This document shows positions 12,301 to 24,039 of a stretch of DNA of 64,000 nt, in pieces (position 1 is the stretch's first letter; each line of letters opens with the position of its first letter). The stretch lies in contig NC_134464.1 of NCBI RefSeq assembly GCF_047948215.1, positions 4,350,001 to 4,414,000 of the forward strand, in the 5' to 3' direction. The notes under the pieces were generated by a model. That model did no database searches and was not told the origin of the DNA. It was given only the letters and a program-made list of their open reading frames with translations. The position numbers and the translations under genes were made by a program. The DNA is from Lycorma delicatula. Lineage: Eukaryota; Arthropoda; Insecta; Hemiptera; Fulgoridae.

Positions 12301-13489
12301 ACGATAAGAAAAAGGTTTCTAATGAAGATTATATAGATTCTATTAATACTATTGATAAAAAGAATAGTAACGATGAAAGCTTATTTTTTGTAAACGACGG
12401 TAGTGAAATTTGTTTTAAAAATGAACTTCTCAGTAACGATAAAAGATCTGAAAAAAACTCAACCTATTTATGTAAACCAAAAAACGAAGAAATATATTCA
12501 AAAATAAAGAACGATTTGATTAAAAGTACGCTAGCCCAGAAAACATTGGAAATGAAATTAGATGAAAAAAGAATATCTCCTTTGTACTTTGAAGAAAATA
12601 TTAAAAACTTCATCAATCCGATTAAGGAATTGGAAAACAATCACGATGATGAAGCGTCAACCGATAGCCGTAAAGTTGTTACGCCCGCTGTAGAATGTTT
12701 TTCCCCGACAAAATCATCCGCGTTAAAGAAAATATCGTTTAAAATCAAAAGTAGAGACGAGTTAAAAAATAAAAACAAGTCTCCGTTATCTCCAGATAAA
12801 AACACGGCTGTTTTGGATATGTCCATCGATGAAGATGATGAAAATGTTGAATTATTTCCAACATTAAGTAGCATTATGGAAAATGAACCGGTTGAAACAA
12901 CCAAGACGTTAATTAAAGAATTATTAAATCCTCCATCGATATCCCGGTCAAATAATATTAGAGAAATATCACCACCTCCATTACCTCCTCCACCTCCTGT
13001 AATAAGCGGTGATAATGCATCTGATCTTGTAAAACAGATCGACTCTAAAGAGGATAATTTAAAATTACAAAAAAAATTGTTGCTTAAAAACGATACGATT
13101 AAAAGACACAGATTATCGATAGATTCTTTAATCGATAGTCGTAATAAACATAGGATCAGTGAATCGGATGAAGAAAATATTTTAAAATTACGTAATTTAG
13201 ATAAAATGCATTCTTCATCTCTTAGCAGTATTAGCAGCTCTTCTATGACATCGTTGATCGATGACGATAAACTGACGAGAAAAAAATTATCGCAAACAAA
13301 ATATAAGAAAAAACATCATCGCCACAATCATCATACCGATTCTAGTAAAAAATTATTGAAGTTAGTATCTGTACGTAATAGAACTAAATACGACGATTTG
13401 ATTTACGAAAAGATTTTGCGTAAACGGGAAAAGAAATTGAAACGGAAAAGGAAAAGAAGTTCAAGATCACCTAGCTCCAAATTACCGAG
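9310..13489 (+). CDS. first coding exon of a large charged nuclear-type protein (unidentified)
   Basis: The acceptor 'ttgtttcag' precedes 9310. The first ATG (9324, context aaaaATGG) opens 1,388 codons plus 2 nt up to the donor gtaagt at 13490, giving phase 2. Going upstream in frame from the ATG there is no stop before the acceptor, so a coding upstream exon cannot be excluded. Residues about 12-16 read IKKEP, a psi-K-x-E sumoylation-type site. Residues 37-48 are acidic, 49-56 are eight glycines, and 67-70 read VEII flanked by acids, a SUMO-interaction-type motif. Asn/Ser runs lie near residue 155. A long Lys/Asp/Asn/Ser-rich region follows, with probable helical charged stretches about 780-1000. 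Proline runs lie near 854 and 1216-1225, a His cluster near 1330, and a Lys/Arg-rich end reading into RSSRSPSS. No catalytic domain is seen. It is probably a nuclear RNA-processing or chromatin scaffold, by composition only. Confidence 0.85.
9782..9830 (+). repeat. coding (AAT)n(AGT)n trinucleotide tract
   Basis: About seven AAT units run straight into about nine AGT units inside the large exon, encoding Asn and then Ser homopolymers. Such tracts vary in length within populations. Confidence 0.9.
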
Positions 13490-14841
13490 GTAAGTTATAT
13501 TTGTCGGTAATAATAGTAGGGGATTATAAATTGCCCTGATCGCATGTTCTTCTCCGGTTTTATTATTTTCTTCTTCTTCTTCCCATCCCCTTTTCTTTTC
13601 TTTCATCCCTCTTGCCTGGGATCGATTCTTTTTTTGCCACTCGATTCTATCTGTGAAACCACGCCGGCAGATTTTAGCTGCTAGCTGGACAGCTGGTTTT
13701 TTTCAGCGCTCTAGACATAGTGTTTTCTATTTACTTGCCGTTCTATTGACTTAGTTTAAAGCCAAAATAGTAGCCGAGGGCTCAGTTAGGTATACTTAGG
13801 CTTATCGCTTTATTAAAATTGAAATCTGCGGTTATTTATTTGCCGTGTTAAAAAATACGTTTTTAGTTTTGATTGTACATTGTAATTCAGAAGTAACACA
13901 AATAACTTGTCGCGTAATAGTTTTTTTAAAGAAATTTCTGTTATTAATTTTTTCGGTTGTTTTATTTGTTTTTTTGGTTTTCTTGTTAATTTAGCCGTTA
14001 TAAACATTAATTGATTCTACGGTTTGTTATTTTTTTATTTATTCTTTTTGCAGAATAGATTTTTTTTGTAATTTTGATCGCTTTGGATTTGGTAATTAAA
14101 TAATAGAGAGTTTTCTTATAATTTACAGTTTGTTTATAAATGTTATTCAAGTCGATGAAGTAATTAATTTCAAATGCGAAATTGATATTTGAACTTATTC
14201 CACAATCTCTGCGCTCATAGATTTTCTGCCCTAATAAATGAAGTTTTTGTGGTCTATAAAATATACTTTTGCCGTATATGTTGGATCAGATGTCTTTTCA
14301 TTTGAGAGTTATGTGCGTTGCATTTTAGCCACCCGTCGTAAAAATATATTTCATTAAGATTTGTCGGGCACGATTTACCGTTTCATAATTTTTTTTTCTG
14401 TTCTGTTAGAAAATTTTGTTAATTTCTGGCATGTTATGCGGTCGGAATGTTATCGATATAACATTTACTTGAATACAAGGTTTGATATAGAACAGGTTTC
14501 TTTGACCAAGCTATAGCAAAGAAAAACTAACAGCTTAGTTTAACAATAGTTTAGTTAAAGTTCTACTTGTAAGTTTTAAGATATTTTTTTTTTTTCACTG
14601 TATTAACTTTTCTATTTGTCTGTCCAGTTATTGTAGTAGTCTGCATGATATGCAGGCTTCTATGTGAGCTTATAGGTTTGATTACTGGCAGAATCTTATC
14701 GTATTTTCATCCGACTCAACTTCCTTAATAAATAAATGTAAAGTATATATGACTACCGTGCAGTGTATGCGGCAGTAATACTAAAGATAAATCTTTTACG
14801 TAATATTTATTTTTTAATTTTGATTAATAATTTTATTAAAG
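13490..14841 (+). other. intron 1 of the host gene
   Basis: It starts with gtaagt and ends with 'ttttattaaag'. It is AT-rich with polypyrimidine-rich stretches (about 13560-13620). I see no gene, RNA or recognisable transposon in it. Confidence 0.75.
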
Positions 14842-15217
14842 GAAACAAAAAAGAAGCAGAAGCCGTGGTAGAAGCAAAAGTCATGATAAATCAAAAGTTA
14901 ATAGCCGAAGTAGCAGCCGAGAAAGAAAAATCAGTAAAGTAATTAATATAAATGACATTAAAGAAAGGAAAATTAGTAAAATTAGAAGCCGAAGTAATAG
15001 CAAGGAAAAAAAAGTCAATAAAATTAATCGAAGTAGAAGTCGATCACCTTTTAAGAAACGGAAGATATCGCCTATTGTTTTTCAACGAAGTCCTTCACCA
15101 GCGCATTATAAAAATTCATCTCTACGTGAAAAATTAAGAGAAGATAATGAGAAAGCGTTAAAACGATTGCGTGAAACGATCGATAAGAATGCTACTGAAA
15201 AAAATAAAAATGAAAAG
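14842..15217 (+). CDS. second coding exon: RS-like basic segment
   Basis: The 'ttattaaag' acceptor joins the phase-2 end of the previous exon as AG|G (Arg). The 376-nt exon then reads open as 126 codons (residues about 1389-1514) and ends in phase 0 at the donor gtaata (15218). It begins with RS/SR dipeptides ('KRSRSRGRSKS'), continues with further RSRSRS and SPSP elements, and ends with a charged helix-like stretch ('LREKLREDNEKALKRLRETI'). RS-rich segments are typical of splicing-associated and nuclear-speckle proteins. The clean phase match with the large exon's basic RSSRSPSS end is the main support for joining them. No known domain was identified. Confidence 0.85.
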
Positions 15218-15861
15218 GTAATAATATATTTATATCATTGTTATGCCGGTAATTAGTTTGTTTTGAACACTTTGTGTAGTTTAATTTAGCATGGAATTTA
15301 TTGTACTTTTTATTTTTAGTTTTTTATGTGTGTACCTTTTGACTGATATGACGATATATTTCTGTGGATGAGTGTTTATTTACTGGATTTTGTAGTTTGT
15401 TAACGATTAACTCTCCACTACTTCTCAAAAGTTTATTTTTATTAAAGTCCTAGCACTTTTGTTAACAATATGTCATGCATTTGTCATCTTGTGAATGATA
15501 CGTGATCGGTAGTCGCTATCGTAATTTCTAATTTTTTTTTTACTTTAGCTGAATTCTGATGAATTTGAAGCACCTGATGTTCAAGTGCTACATCCTTATT
15601 TTCTAAGTGCAGCCAAATTTGACTGTTTACAGATAGATATTTCTTTTAAGGATTTGTCCCGTTCATTTTAGCTGTTTATAAAGCTTCAGAACAGAACGTA
15701 ACCGCACTTGTCATTTACGCTAGGCTTGCCTTTGAGCACGGTATCATTTTCTGGAATAAAATGCACCTCTTAACAAATAATCTTTAACATTTACAGTTGA
15801 AATCTACAATCAGGTAAATATTGTTTATTTAGTTTTCTCCCAAATAATGTTTGCCGTTTTA

Positions 15862-15997
15862 TAACTTTTGGAAAATAATTATATTTTCTAATAAATCTCA
15901 AGAATGGTGTCTAGTGAAAGATGTTTGTCTATATATTAATTATTACAAAGGTTATGCATATAATTGCAATTTCCAGGTTACTTCACCCAGAAATATA
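15862..15997 (+). repeat. left copy of a ~140-bp direct repeat flanking the mariner-like element
   Basis: The sequence aligns with 21541-21684. Shared blocks are 'taattattacaaa', 'ttaattgcaattt' (left copy 'ataattgcaattt') and 'ccagaaatata'. The left copy ends exactly at the TA next to the transposon. The right copy continues through the same site. Confidence 0.75.
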
Positions 15998-16387
15998 CAG
16001 AGCAAGTCAAAAGTATGAAAACCCCTCAACAACTTTAAAACCATTCCAAATAGAATACTGTAACTTTCAGGATAGGGTATCTGTCAACTACTTACCCCTT
16101 CTTGGAGGGTGGCCCAGGGATTGCTACTCAAATATTTTAAACGGTAACCTTTGTCTGGTTCATCGTTTTAAAAGTTTCTTAAAGTCAAGAAAAAAGGGAT
16201 AAATAAAAAGTTGCTACAATGTCAGTACCCAAAATGGCAGCAGTAAAAGTTTTTATTTTGAAAATTACTAAATTTTGTAAGTTCAAATAATAAAATTAAA
16301 TAAAAAGAAATTGAACTTAATTAAATAAAAATTTATTTTAAAAGTTAAATTTAAATTTAAAAAGATTAAAAAAGTTTAATTTTTGAA

Positions 16388-19300
16388 TATCCCAACCCTG
16401 TAGGGAGAAGACACCCACCTTGTGACGTTACCGGTCACCAGACCACCCCTTCCGATCCAAGCTCTGAGGGGCTTTACCGGAGGTCGTTTTTAGACCCTCT
16501 AACTGATTACATCTTCTTATAGTCATCAGCCAGGCCTCGGTCAGGATGACACCGATGTAAATGGTTCGGCAGACATTTGCATCAGTAAATACATATCAAA
16601 TTTCGCCTTCATGTAGGTCTCAAACATCTTCTCATCCAACCTAACATGATTCCCTCAAACTAACTAACCGAAACCGCGGAAGCGCGAACCCCGCGCCTAG
16701 TACAGATTTGACAACACCGTTCGTGACCGTGAATGCCTCAAAAAACGAACGAGTTTAAAGTTAAATCAGTGCTACACTCATACCAGTCAAAATTGTGTTT
16801 TACGCAGCGTAGAAATTCAGACCTACATCCAAGTAAGTCGACAATTTTAAGTCGCCTAACAACGGGAAATACAACCTCATTTCAGTCCGCGCAGAAGCCG
16901 GGGACAAACTCCGCAACCCCTCCTGGTCCCATCATGGTGTCTCGCGTGGCATTACCAAGTCACGATCAGGAACGCCTCCGGTGGAGGGAAGCCACACCCA
17001 CACCCCCGGTCGCACGGGTACCATATCCCGGCAGCGTAGACCCCCCCAGCAGCGGAAGCCCCAAATCGAATCACAAAATACACCAATATAACCGTGCACC
17101 ATGCCAATGCGTCTACCTCCAACCAATCCAGTGCCTAAGCCGGAACCCTAGCCACCCGGGAACCTACCACGATCAAGTACCTCGGTTAAACTCCCTCTGC
17201 AGACGTACACACCGCAAGGGCGAAGAAAACCAGCCACTATAGTCCATTCCTCGCGGGTCATCCAGTTGATACGAAGATCCAGAAAGGAATGTGTGTTCTC
17301 TCAAGTTCCCTAACAGTTCGTGAACGTTCGACCTCGTATCGGGGACAGACCTAGAGGATGTGGTCCACTGTACATCAGTCCCGCAATTCGAGCATTGACT
17401 CGAATCCACCAAACGAAACCTAGTCAAACACGCCCGAAAGGCACCATGCCCGGAGAGAAACTGTGTGATATACGGATTGGGAATACCCATCTAATCGCAC
17501 CTAAATTAGACACTGTAGGAAATATACCATACGTGTAGCCACCTGGGGGGGATTAGTCCCACCTGACCTGGCAAGACGCAAGGCCCCGGTCTTCAGTCTC
17601 TTGCTTTCGTTCTGTCGTCAATAGGTTATTTACCTTGAAAATGTAGCTTTCCTTTAGCCAACATTCCTTTAGCTCCTCATTAGCCATCATATCTTATTGG
17701 TTTGACTCCGGCTATAACACAGACTGCCTCCCGCGAGAGTATTCTGTAACCACCTATAGCAGCCAGCAAGAGGAATCGCTGGCCCCGCAGCAAAATGTCC
17801 GCACAATACCTAAAAGCCATGCGGTGAGCCCAGACAGGCTCAGTATACAGCATAATAGCTTCGCTGACACCTTTGTAAAGGATATGCATTGTACAGTCAT
17901 TCATCCTGATAGGGGGTTGTAATTCAACCTCCTATCGGGATGAATGATTCTACCGATTCCATAAAAAGCATCAGTGGCCTTTTTTAGCTACATACTGTAG
18001 ATGTTCCTTGAACCGAAAATTCTCATCAAGGAAAACACCCAGGTATTTTTGACTAGTACCGTACCGAATGTGGAGACCAGCCATCCGAACCTGGATTCGT
18101 CTGGAAGCAGCCAATCGGCCTTTATGCAACATCATTGTTGTTTTCTCTGGTCTGAAAATCATCTTATGTTGGAGACTCCACAGTCGGAGTGTCTCACAAG
18201 CACGAGCAGCTCGGAACTCTACTTCGTTACGCCAATCTCCTTCAATCAGTAGCAGCGCCTCGTCTGCATAAGCGATGACACGATAACCACATGGCAACCT
18301 TAAACGCAACATCGAATCGAATTCTTTGATCCAAAGAAAGGGACTCAAAACACTGACCTGAGCGCATCCTTTAATTAAGGTCTTACAAACCTTCGAGCCG
18401 CCATGACGCAGGGAAACGGTCCGATGGCAGAAATAACTTGAGAGCACTTCTAGTTCATTTCGTGTACACTTACGCTTCTGCATGTAAAACAGGGTGGAGG
18501 ACCAACATAAGTTGTTAAATGTCCCGGATATGTCCAGAAAAATCCCTAATACATATTCACATGGACTAGAGGAAGCTATATCCATCACCTTTAGTATGGC
18601 ATCCTCAGTCCCCTTGCCCGGTCGGAAACTATACTGGTTATCCATTAGCAAATGATCAGTGACCAATCTAACATTAATACGCAAATATAGGACCTTCTCA
18701 AAAACCTTGCCGATCACGGGCAAGAGCGTTAATGGACGGTAAGAAGAACTAACAGTAGGATCTTTGTCGCCACCTTTGAACAACAACACTAATTTTCCAC
18801 GCTTCCAACACGCCGGAAAGTGACCGGCGAAGAGCAACCTATTATATCATCTAGTTAGAGGACCAAGGACTACTGGAAGCGCTCGGACGAGGAGTTCCAC
18901 TGTGATACAATCATATCCGGGGGCCTTGTGCCGTGCCATGTTACAGATCACCTGGCGCACTTCCGCCTCAGTGATCTCAGAAGATTGTATGTCGGTCTCG
19001 AAAGACTTCCCGCCTGACACGACGGTGTTATAAAACCTCACCCACCATAGTGTCATCCGGGAGCAAATCATTCAGCAAAATATTAAGGACACGGTCCTTA
19101 TCAATTACGATACCCTCGCGGGTTGACAAAGCTGACAGGAGGACATCTGGACATCTTTCCGGTGCTTATGTCCAAGGGCTCTATACACAACGCCCCAAGG
19201 GTGTTGATTCCCTTGCTACTGAACGACGGAGCGCCAGGAATTACGCTTGGAGGATCTAATGCTATGAAAGTACCTAGCCCTCGTTCTGCGGTAATCTGCC

Positions 19301-19735
19301 GCATGCCGATCGGGATCACCCTCTCGTTGCGCAGCCCTAATTAGTCGGTTCACAGACTGCTTCATTGCTGTCAGATTCTGAGACCACCAATCAGATATAT
19401 GTTCCCGTCCAGCGCCTCTAGGAATAGCGGCTCCAGCCACCGCCAATACCGCAGAAGTGAAATTTTCACTTGTGAAAAAAAAGTGAAGAAAAAATCTCCA
19501 GTCTGGACTCCAACAAAGAGGAGAATTTCGGCCAGTCTTCTTTCCTATGCAGAAAGCGCCCCTGGCAAACAGGAAAGTGTCCCTCATGGCCATCGCACAG
19601 CTCATCCGCTATTTCAGATAGTATCGACCAGTGGTCGCTAGAACAGTCATCGACCAAAGACCAGTCAAGGACCCTGCCAGGGATGTCCCTACCATTCTTG
19701 AACGCAAAAAATTGGTTTTGTTCCGATTTAATGAG
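16388..19735 (-). mobile_element. R1-clade LINE, 5'-truncated, inside the mariner-like element
   Basis: Minus-strand frames read in order. First is a linker with 'WWSQNLTAMKQSVNRLIRAA' (19605-19216), then 'EVRQVICNMARHKAPGYD' (19071-18847), then an RT core (18837-17971) and 'ILYKGVSEAIMLYTEPVWAH' (17904-17680). Last is a C-terminal 'QFLSGHGAFRACLTRF' with 'CSNCGTD' (17490-17173). This is the R1-clade order and C-terminal zinc-type motif. No endonuclease domain is present, so the copy is 5' truncated. The 3' UTR faces left, and its end (16388-16590) is shared with 47640-48135. The body is markedly more GC-rich than the flanks, which suggests a younger insertion than its host element. Confidence 0.85.
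17971..18837 (-). pseudogene. LINE reverse transcriptase core (R1 type)
   Basis: This is an open 288-residue frame with the ordered RT blocks: 'WKRGKLVLLFKGGDKDP', 'SSYRPLTLLPVIGKVFEKVL', 'YSFRPGKGTEDAI', 'GIFLDISGTFN' (motif A, D present), 'GCAQVSVLSPFLW' (normally G..QG...SP) and 'VIAYADEALLL' (motif C). It closes with 'RPEKTTMMLHKGRL' and 'QKYLGVFLDENFRFKEHL'. Motif C reads YADE instead of the catalytic YADD, and the QG of the preceding block is QV. The polymerase should therefore be inactive even though this stretch is still open. Flanking segments of the ORF are frameshifted. Confidence 0.85.
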
Positions 19736-20029
19736 TAAATAAATAAAAATATTGTAATTAATCATGTTGATTAGTTGATCATTGATCAGCTATTGTTGTT
19801 ATACCATTTTTGCAAAAATGAAGCTTACTTCATTGTTGTATAATATTCCATTAGCGTTTCATTACTACACTGTTAGTTTCTTATGAGAATTTATTGAGAT
19901 CAGTCGGCTAATTGATTTTGTCTCCCTTTATCAAATTTGTAAGCCGCTCTTGTTATTTATATCTTTTTTACCTTTTTTTGTAATTGTATTTTTAGTCAAT
20001 TTTTTCTATGCTACCTGCTAATATTGCTA

Positions 20030-21030
20030 TCAAACATGTCACTTAGTGAATAGGAGAGGGTCACTTTTAATGACTACGGGCTTTGGTGATAATGAAGTTT
20101 GTGAATTGTTCAGTGCAACATTTAATAATCGTAATCCTGTTTGTAAAGGTACAGTATCAAAACACATCAAATGATTTGAAAAAATGAGGGAGTATTAATA
20201 ATAAGACAAAATCAGGGAGACATAAATCTGCAACAAATAATAAAAAATCATAGAGATTATGTAAGAATTTATTGAGAATCTTCATTCCTCGACTCGAGAA
20301 CATAAGAACATAACAGCAGCACGAGAACATAAGCTAAAGTTCAGCGATTCCAACATTAAAAAGTGAAAATTTCAAACTTCAAAATTTGTCCAAAGAACTT
20401 AATGAAGATGACTATGATCAAAGAACTTCAGTTTTGAGAAATTATGATGAACAGTATTTGTGCAGATTCTAATTTATTAAACAAACAGTTTTTAGTGAAT
20501 GACAATGTAAATTACAATAATTGTCGGAAACTGGACTGATATTAAGCCACACTGGTGTTGTGTGGCACATACACACTCAAACTAATGTATGGGCAAGTAT
20601 TGTTGGTGGACGATTGATAGGCTCTGTATTTATTGATGGAAATTTAATTGCAGTGTAATATGAGGCTTGTTTCCCGACCGCATTATTTCAAACATTAAAA
20701 ATGTTGTTGGCCCCAACCTCTAAAACATGTGGAGTCAACAAGTTAGTGCACCACCTCATTTTGGTCTTCAGGTACATGAAATTTTAAATGCATTTTTCCT
20801 GGAAGATGGATCGGTTGAAGTTAGGGTTAAATAGAATGACCAGTGAGATCATCCGACTTGTCACCATCAGATTTCTTTCTATGGGGCTGCTTAAAAAATA
20901 TTGTTTATCTTAATAAATCCCAAGATATCGATGTTTTACAAAATAGAGTTCGTGAATCACCACAGAATATCACTAGGGAATCATTGATTAATGCAGTATC
21001 ATCCTTTTACGACTGACTCCTACAGTGTCA
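20030..21030 (+). pseudogene. Tc1/mariner-type transposase remnant
   Basis: Broken plus-strand frames read a 'TTGFGDNEVCELFSATFNN' helix-turn-helix-like block (about 20075-20135). Next come 'IVGGRLIGSVFIDGNLIA' (about 20600-20657), 'VSAPPHFGLQVHEIL' followed by an FPGRWIG-like block (about 20735-20815), and 'SPSDFFLWGCLKNIVYLN' (about 20865-20915). These match the usual order of the DDE core in insect Tc1/mariner elements (FIDG..., APPHFG..., SP.DFFLWG.LK). Stops and frameshifts are numerous. It lies between the long TIRs and downstream of the inserted LINE. Confidence 0.75.
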
Positions 21031-21540
21031 AACAAGAGAAGGAGAACATTAAGAACACTTATTAAAATGAAATGTAAGTAATTAAGCAAACGTTATGCTT
21101 AATAAATTATTTTTTTTAAATATTTTTTTTTGATAATATCCATTTAATTAAATTTTTATGAATTATCTGTTTGCAATAACAGTTCCTTAAATTATTACCG
21201 ATGTAGTTGTTTTCAAAATCCGAACTTTATCCCGCCGCCATTTTGACTACAAACTTGTACCGTTCTTTTCTTTATAACATTTTTCTTTATTAAAAAGACC
21301 TTTAAAATGATGTATCACACAAAGGATGTTACCATTCAAAATTTGAGTCACAATCTCTGGGCCACTTCACAAGAAAGGGTTGAGATTCTATTTTTTGTCA
21401 AAAGGTAAAGCAGTTGACCAGTAACTTACCCTGAAGTTACAGTATTCTGTCTGGAACAGTTTTAAAGTTGTCGAGGGGTTTCCGTACTTTTGACTTGATC
21501 TGTATAAAAAAATTGTATCCCTTACTTTCTATATAATCAG

Positions 21541-21684
21541 TCCAAGAAATTTGTAAAAATGCGTATAATTTTCTGTAAAAATCTCATATTTGGTGTTTAA
21601 AGAAAGAAGATTGTCTATAAATTAATTATTACAAACGTTTATGTAGTTAATTGCAATTTCTAGGGTACTACAACCAGAAATATA
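21541..21684 (+). repeat. right copy of the flanking direct repeat
   Basis: This is the partner of 15862-15997, with about 80% identity over the best 110 bp by eye. It contains the uninterrupted version of the site at which the mariner-like element abuts the left copy. Confidence 0.75.
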
Positions 21685-22139
21685 AAAGAAATTGTCTGAT
21701 ATCACAAAATTAGGATATTATGCATAAAAATAAATAACTATAAAAATCTATCTTACGCTGGTTTACACAAAGTATTTACATTGTGTTTAATTTATCTACA
21801 CCTATCAAGCGAGGCTAATAATCTGATTAATGTTACAGAAAGGGTTATTTAATCATAATTGCTGTTTTCTATTTATCTTTTGCCTGTTTTAATACGGACA
21901 TTACTAAAAATTTGAAGTTTGCATTTGTATTACTATTAATTAAAACAGAAACGATGATGATAACTATTATGCAATTTTTTTTTTAGATGAGCGAATAAAA
22001 ATGGGGTTTTCTAATGTTTTAATTCCTTTAAAAACTTAAAATCTGAAAGTTTCAAATTTTACTTGCAAGTATATTTTTAACTGACTTTACAGTAGGAAAG
22101 GTTCTCTTTGATAAACAAATCAGATTTGGTGATTTTTTT

Positions 22140-23300
22140 TTTTTTTTTTGTTGAGAAAGTTCTTCCAGCTTTCTGATTCTTTGAGATATTTTAAATGCAG
22201 AATTAAAAAAAAAAAAATACTTTGCTTTTGTAGATTATTTGAAGATATTTCTATTTTCCTGTCTATAGTGATACAGACAGAGATATATGTAGACATAGAC
22301 TATATATATATTGATGATGATGCTGCTGTAGTATCTATAGCTATAATGGAAAAGTATATAGTTTAAAATAAGTTAAAAATAAAATGTCTGAAGATATTGA
22401 TCTTTATTTAAGTTTTGTATCTTAAGGCATTAAAAATTTTAACAAAAAAATAATTGATTTAAATAGATTGTAAATAATCTGTGAAAAAAGTTGTTATTCC
22501 AATTCTTCCAAGTTCAAAAAAATATTTTTTTATCAGATGGATGTTTGTGCATAAGTACGAATGTATGTACGTCAGCCTTTTGGTATTGTAATTCTGGATG
22601 CTGTTCGCCGATTCGCTTCAGGCTTTGTAGATAGGTTCTACCTTTGGGGGAAAGAATGTATAAAGTTTTTGGAGAAAAAAAACGGTAGTGTTTTGCTGAA
22701 TAAAATTTCAAATTTTTTGTGGAGCACTTCAGCAAAACATTAATTACAAAATTTGGAAGTTTTTTTTATCAAGATCACAAATTACCAAAAACGTCTTTAA
22801 TATTCACACCCTTCACTGAAAAATGATAAAATATATTTTCTTTTTTTAGCTTTATCTTGCTTCAGGAAAGCAGCCTTACCTGTTGCATTATAAATATAAA
22901 AATCTTAATTTTTTTGTCAATTCATGATTTGGTTTTTTAAAAAAAAGTTAGCCAAACATTTTCACCTCTTCATAGAAAATTGCAGCTTTGTTTATTTAGA
23001 ATTGTGGCCGTACCTTTGTATTTTTTGAACAATTTTAAAAAGTTCTTTTCTTAAATTTATTATCACCAATTAGGGATTATTTTTGAAAAATTAATTTTGC
23101 CAGTCCCTCCCTTTAATTATGGGAGCCCCTAAAATGAAAAATATTTTTTCTGCAATTTAAGATTTTTAATGCTGAAAACATAATCGCATAACTTTCCCAG
23201 CTCTATACTAGTCAAATTATGGAATTCATTGCTGGTTTTTTTACTTTGTTGTAGTAATTGTTCCTCAGTTCTGGGTTTTTGCATTGTAACGATACATAGC
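22140..23300. repeat. dispersed repeat, copy 1 (unclassified)
   Basis: Collinear blocks are shared with 61200-62180. They are 'agctataatggaaaagtata', 'tctgtgaaaaaa', 'acctttgggggaaagaatgt', 'ttgaagtttttttta'-like and 'attcattgctgg'. The order is the same in both copies. No coding potential or terminal structure is seen, so the repeat class is unknown. Confidence 0.55.
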
Positions 23301-24039
23301 CTGATTTTATTCTAAATCTCTTAAGTATTATCATGTAAAAATTCAAAATAATTTATTGGAAAAATTAGGGTTCTAAAGGTATACTGCTTTACAATAAGTA
23401 GTTTCTTGCCTGGTGCAGTTGTCCACTAAAAAATTAATATTTTCACATTTCAGAGAACTTTAGCTCATGTTCTTTAGCAATGGCTGCATTAATTTTCTTA
23501 CTTGTATTTTTTTTTATTATTATTTAGGCTTTTTTGGAATGATTTTTTTAAAAGGTATTTTTTTTAGATTTGTCCAAATTTAAACAAAAATAATACATTC
23601 AATTTTTAATTGTTAACCTTTTTAATTTCGGCTGAACTCTAAAAGTCAGAATTTCAAGAAGTGAAAAAGTAATTTTTTTTTACTTAGATTTTTAATTTTT
23701 ATATTTTACCCGTTGAGTTTTCATCGAGTCAAATAAAAATTAGTATGAATACAGTTCAATTTCAGTTGCTGGTTAAATGAAAATGCCCGTTTATAATTTT
23801 TGGTGTTTAAAGATTTATCTTCAGTTTGAATCTAACAGAAAATAAAGATATTCATTAGTATCTGTATAAAGATAAAAAAAAAATGTAAAAGATTCACTAA
23901 TTTACATTTACATTAACACAAATTTTTGTACTAATTTGAATAATTAGGAAGATAAATAACTTTTTCCAAGTGTGTTTATCTGTCTGAAACTTAACTTAAA
24001 TTTAAAAATAAAATTATTTCAGTTATACACTTCAAACTG

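Larger units (their letters stand above)
15998..21502 (+). mobile_element. long-TIR Tc1/mariner-type element, interrupted
   Basis: The left end 'cagagcaagtcaaaagtatg' and the reverse complement of the right end 'cagatcaagtcaaaagtacg' are terminal inverted repeats. Similarity extends inward about 250 bp on both sides, for example a block around 'aaaatggcagcag' and its counterpart near 21235-21245. TA dinucleotides flank both ends (15996-15997 and 21503-21504), as expected for this superfamily. Inside are a decayed transposase frame on the plus strand (about 20030-21030) and a later LINE insertion (about 16388-19735). The element is inactive by any reading. Confidence 0.85.
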
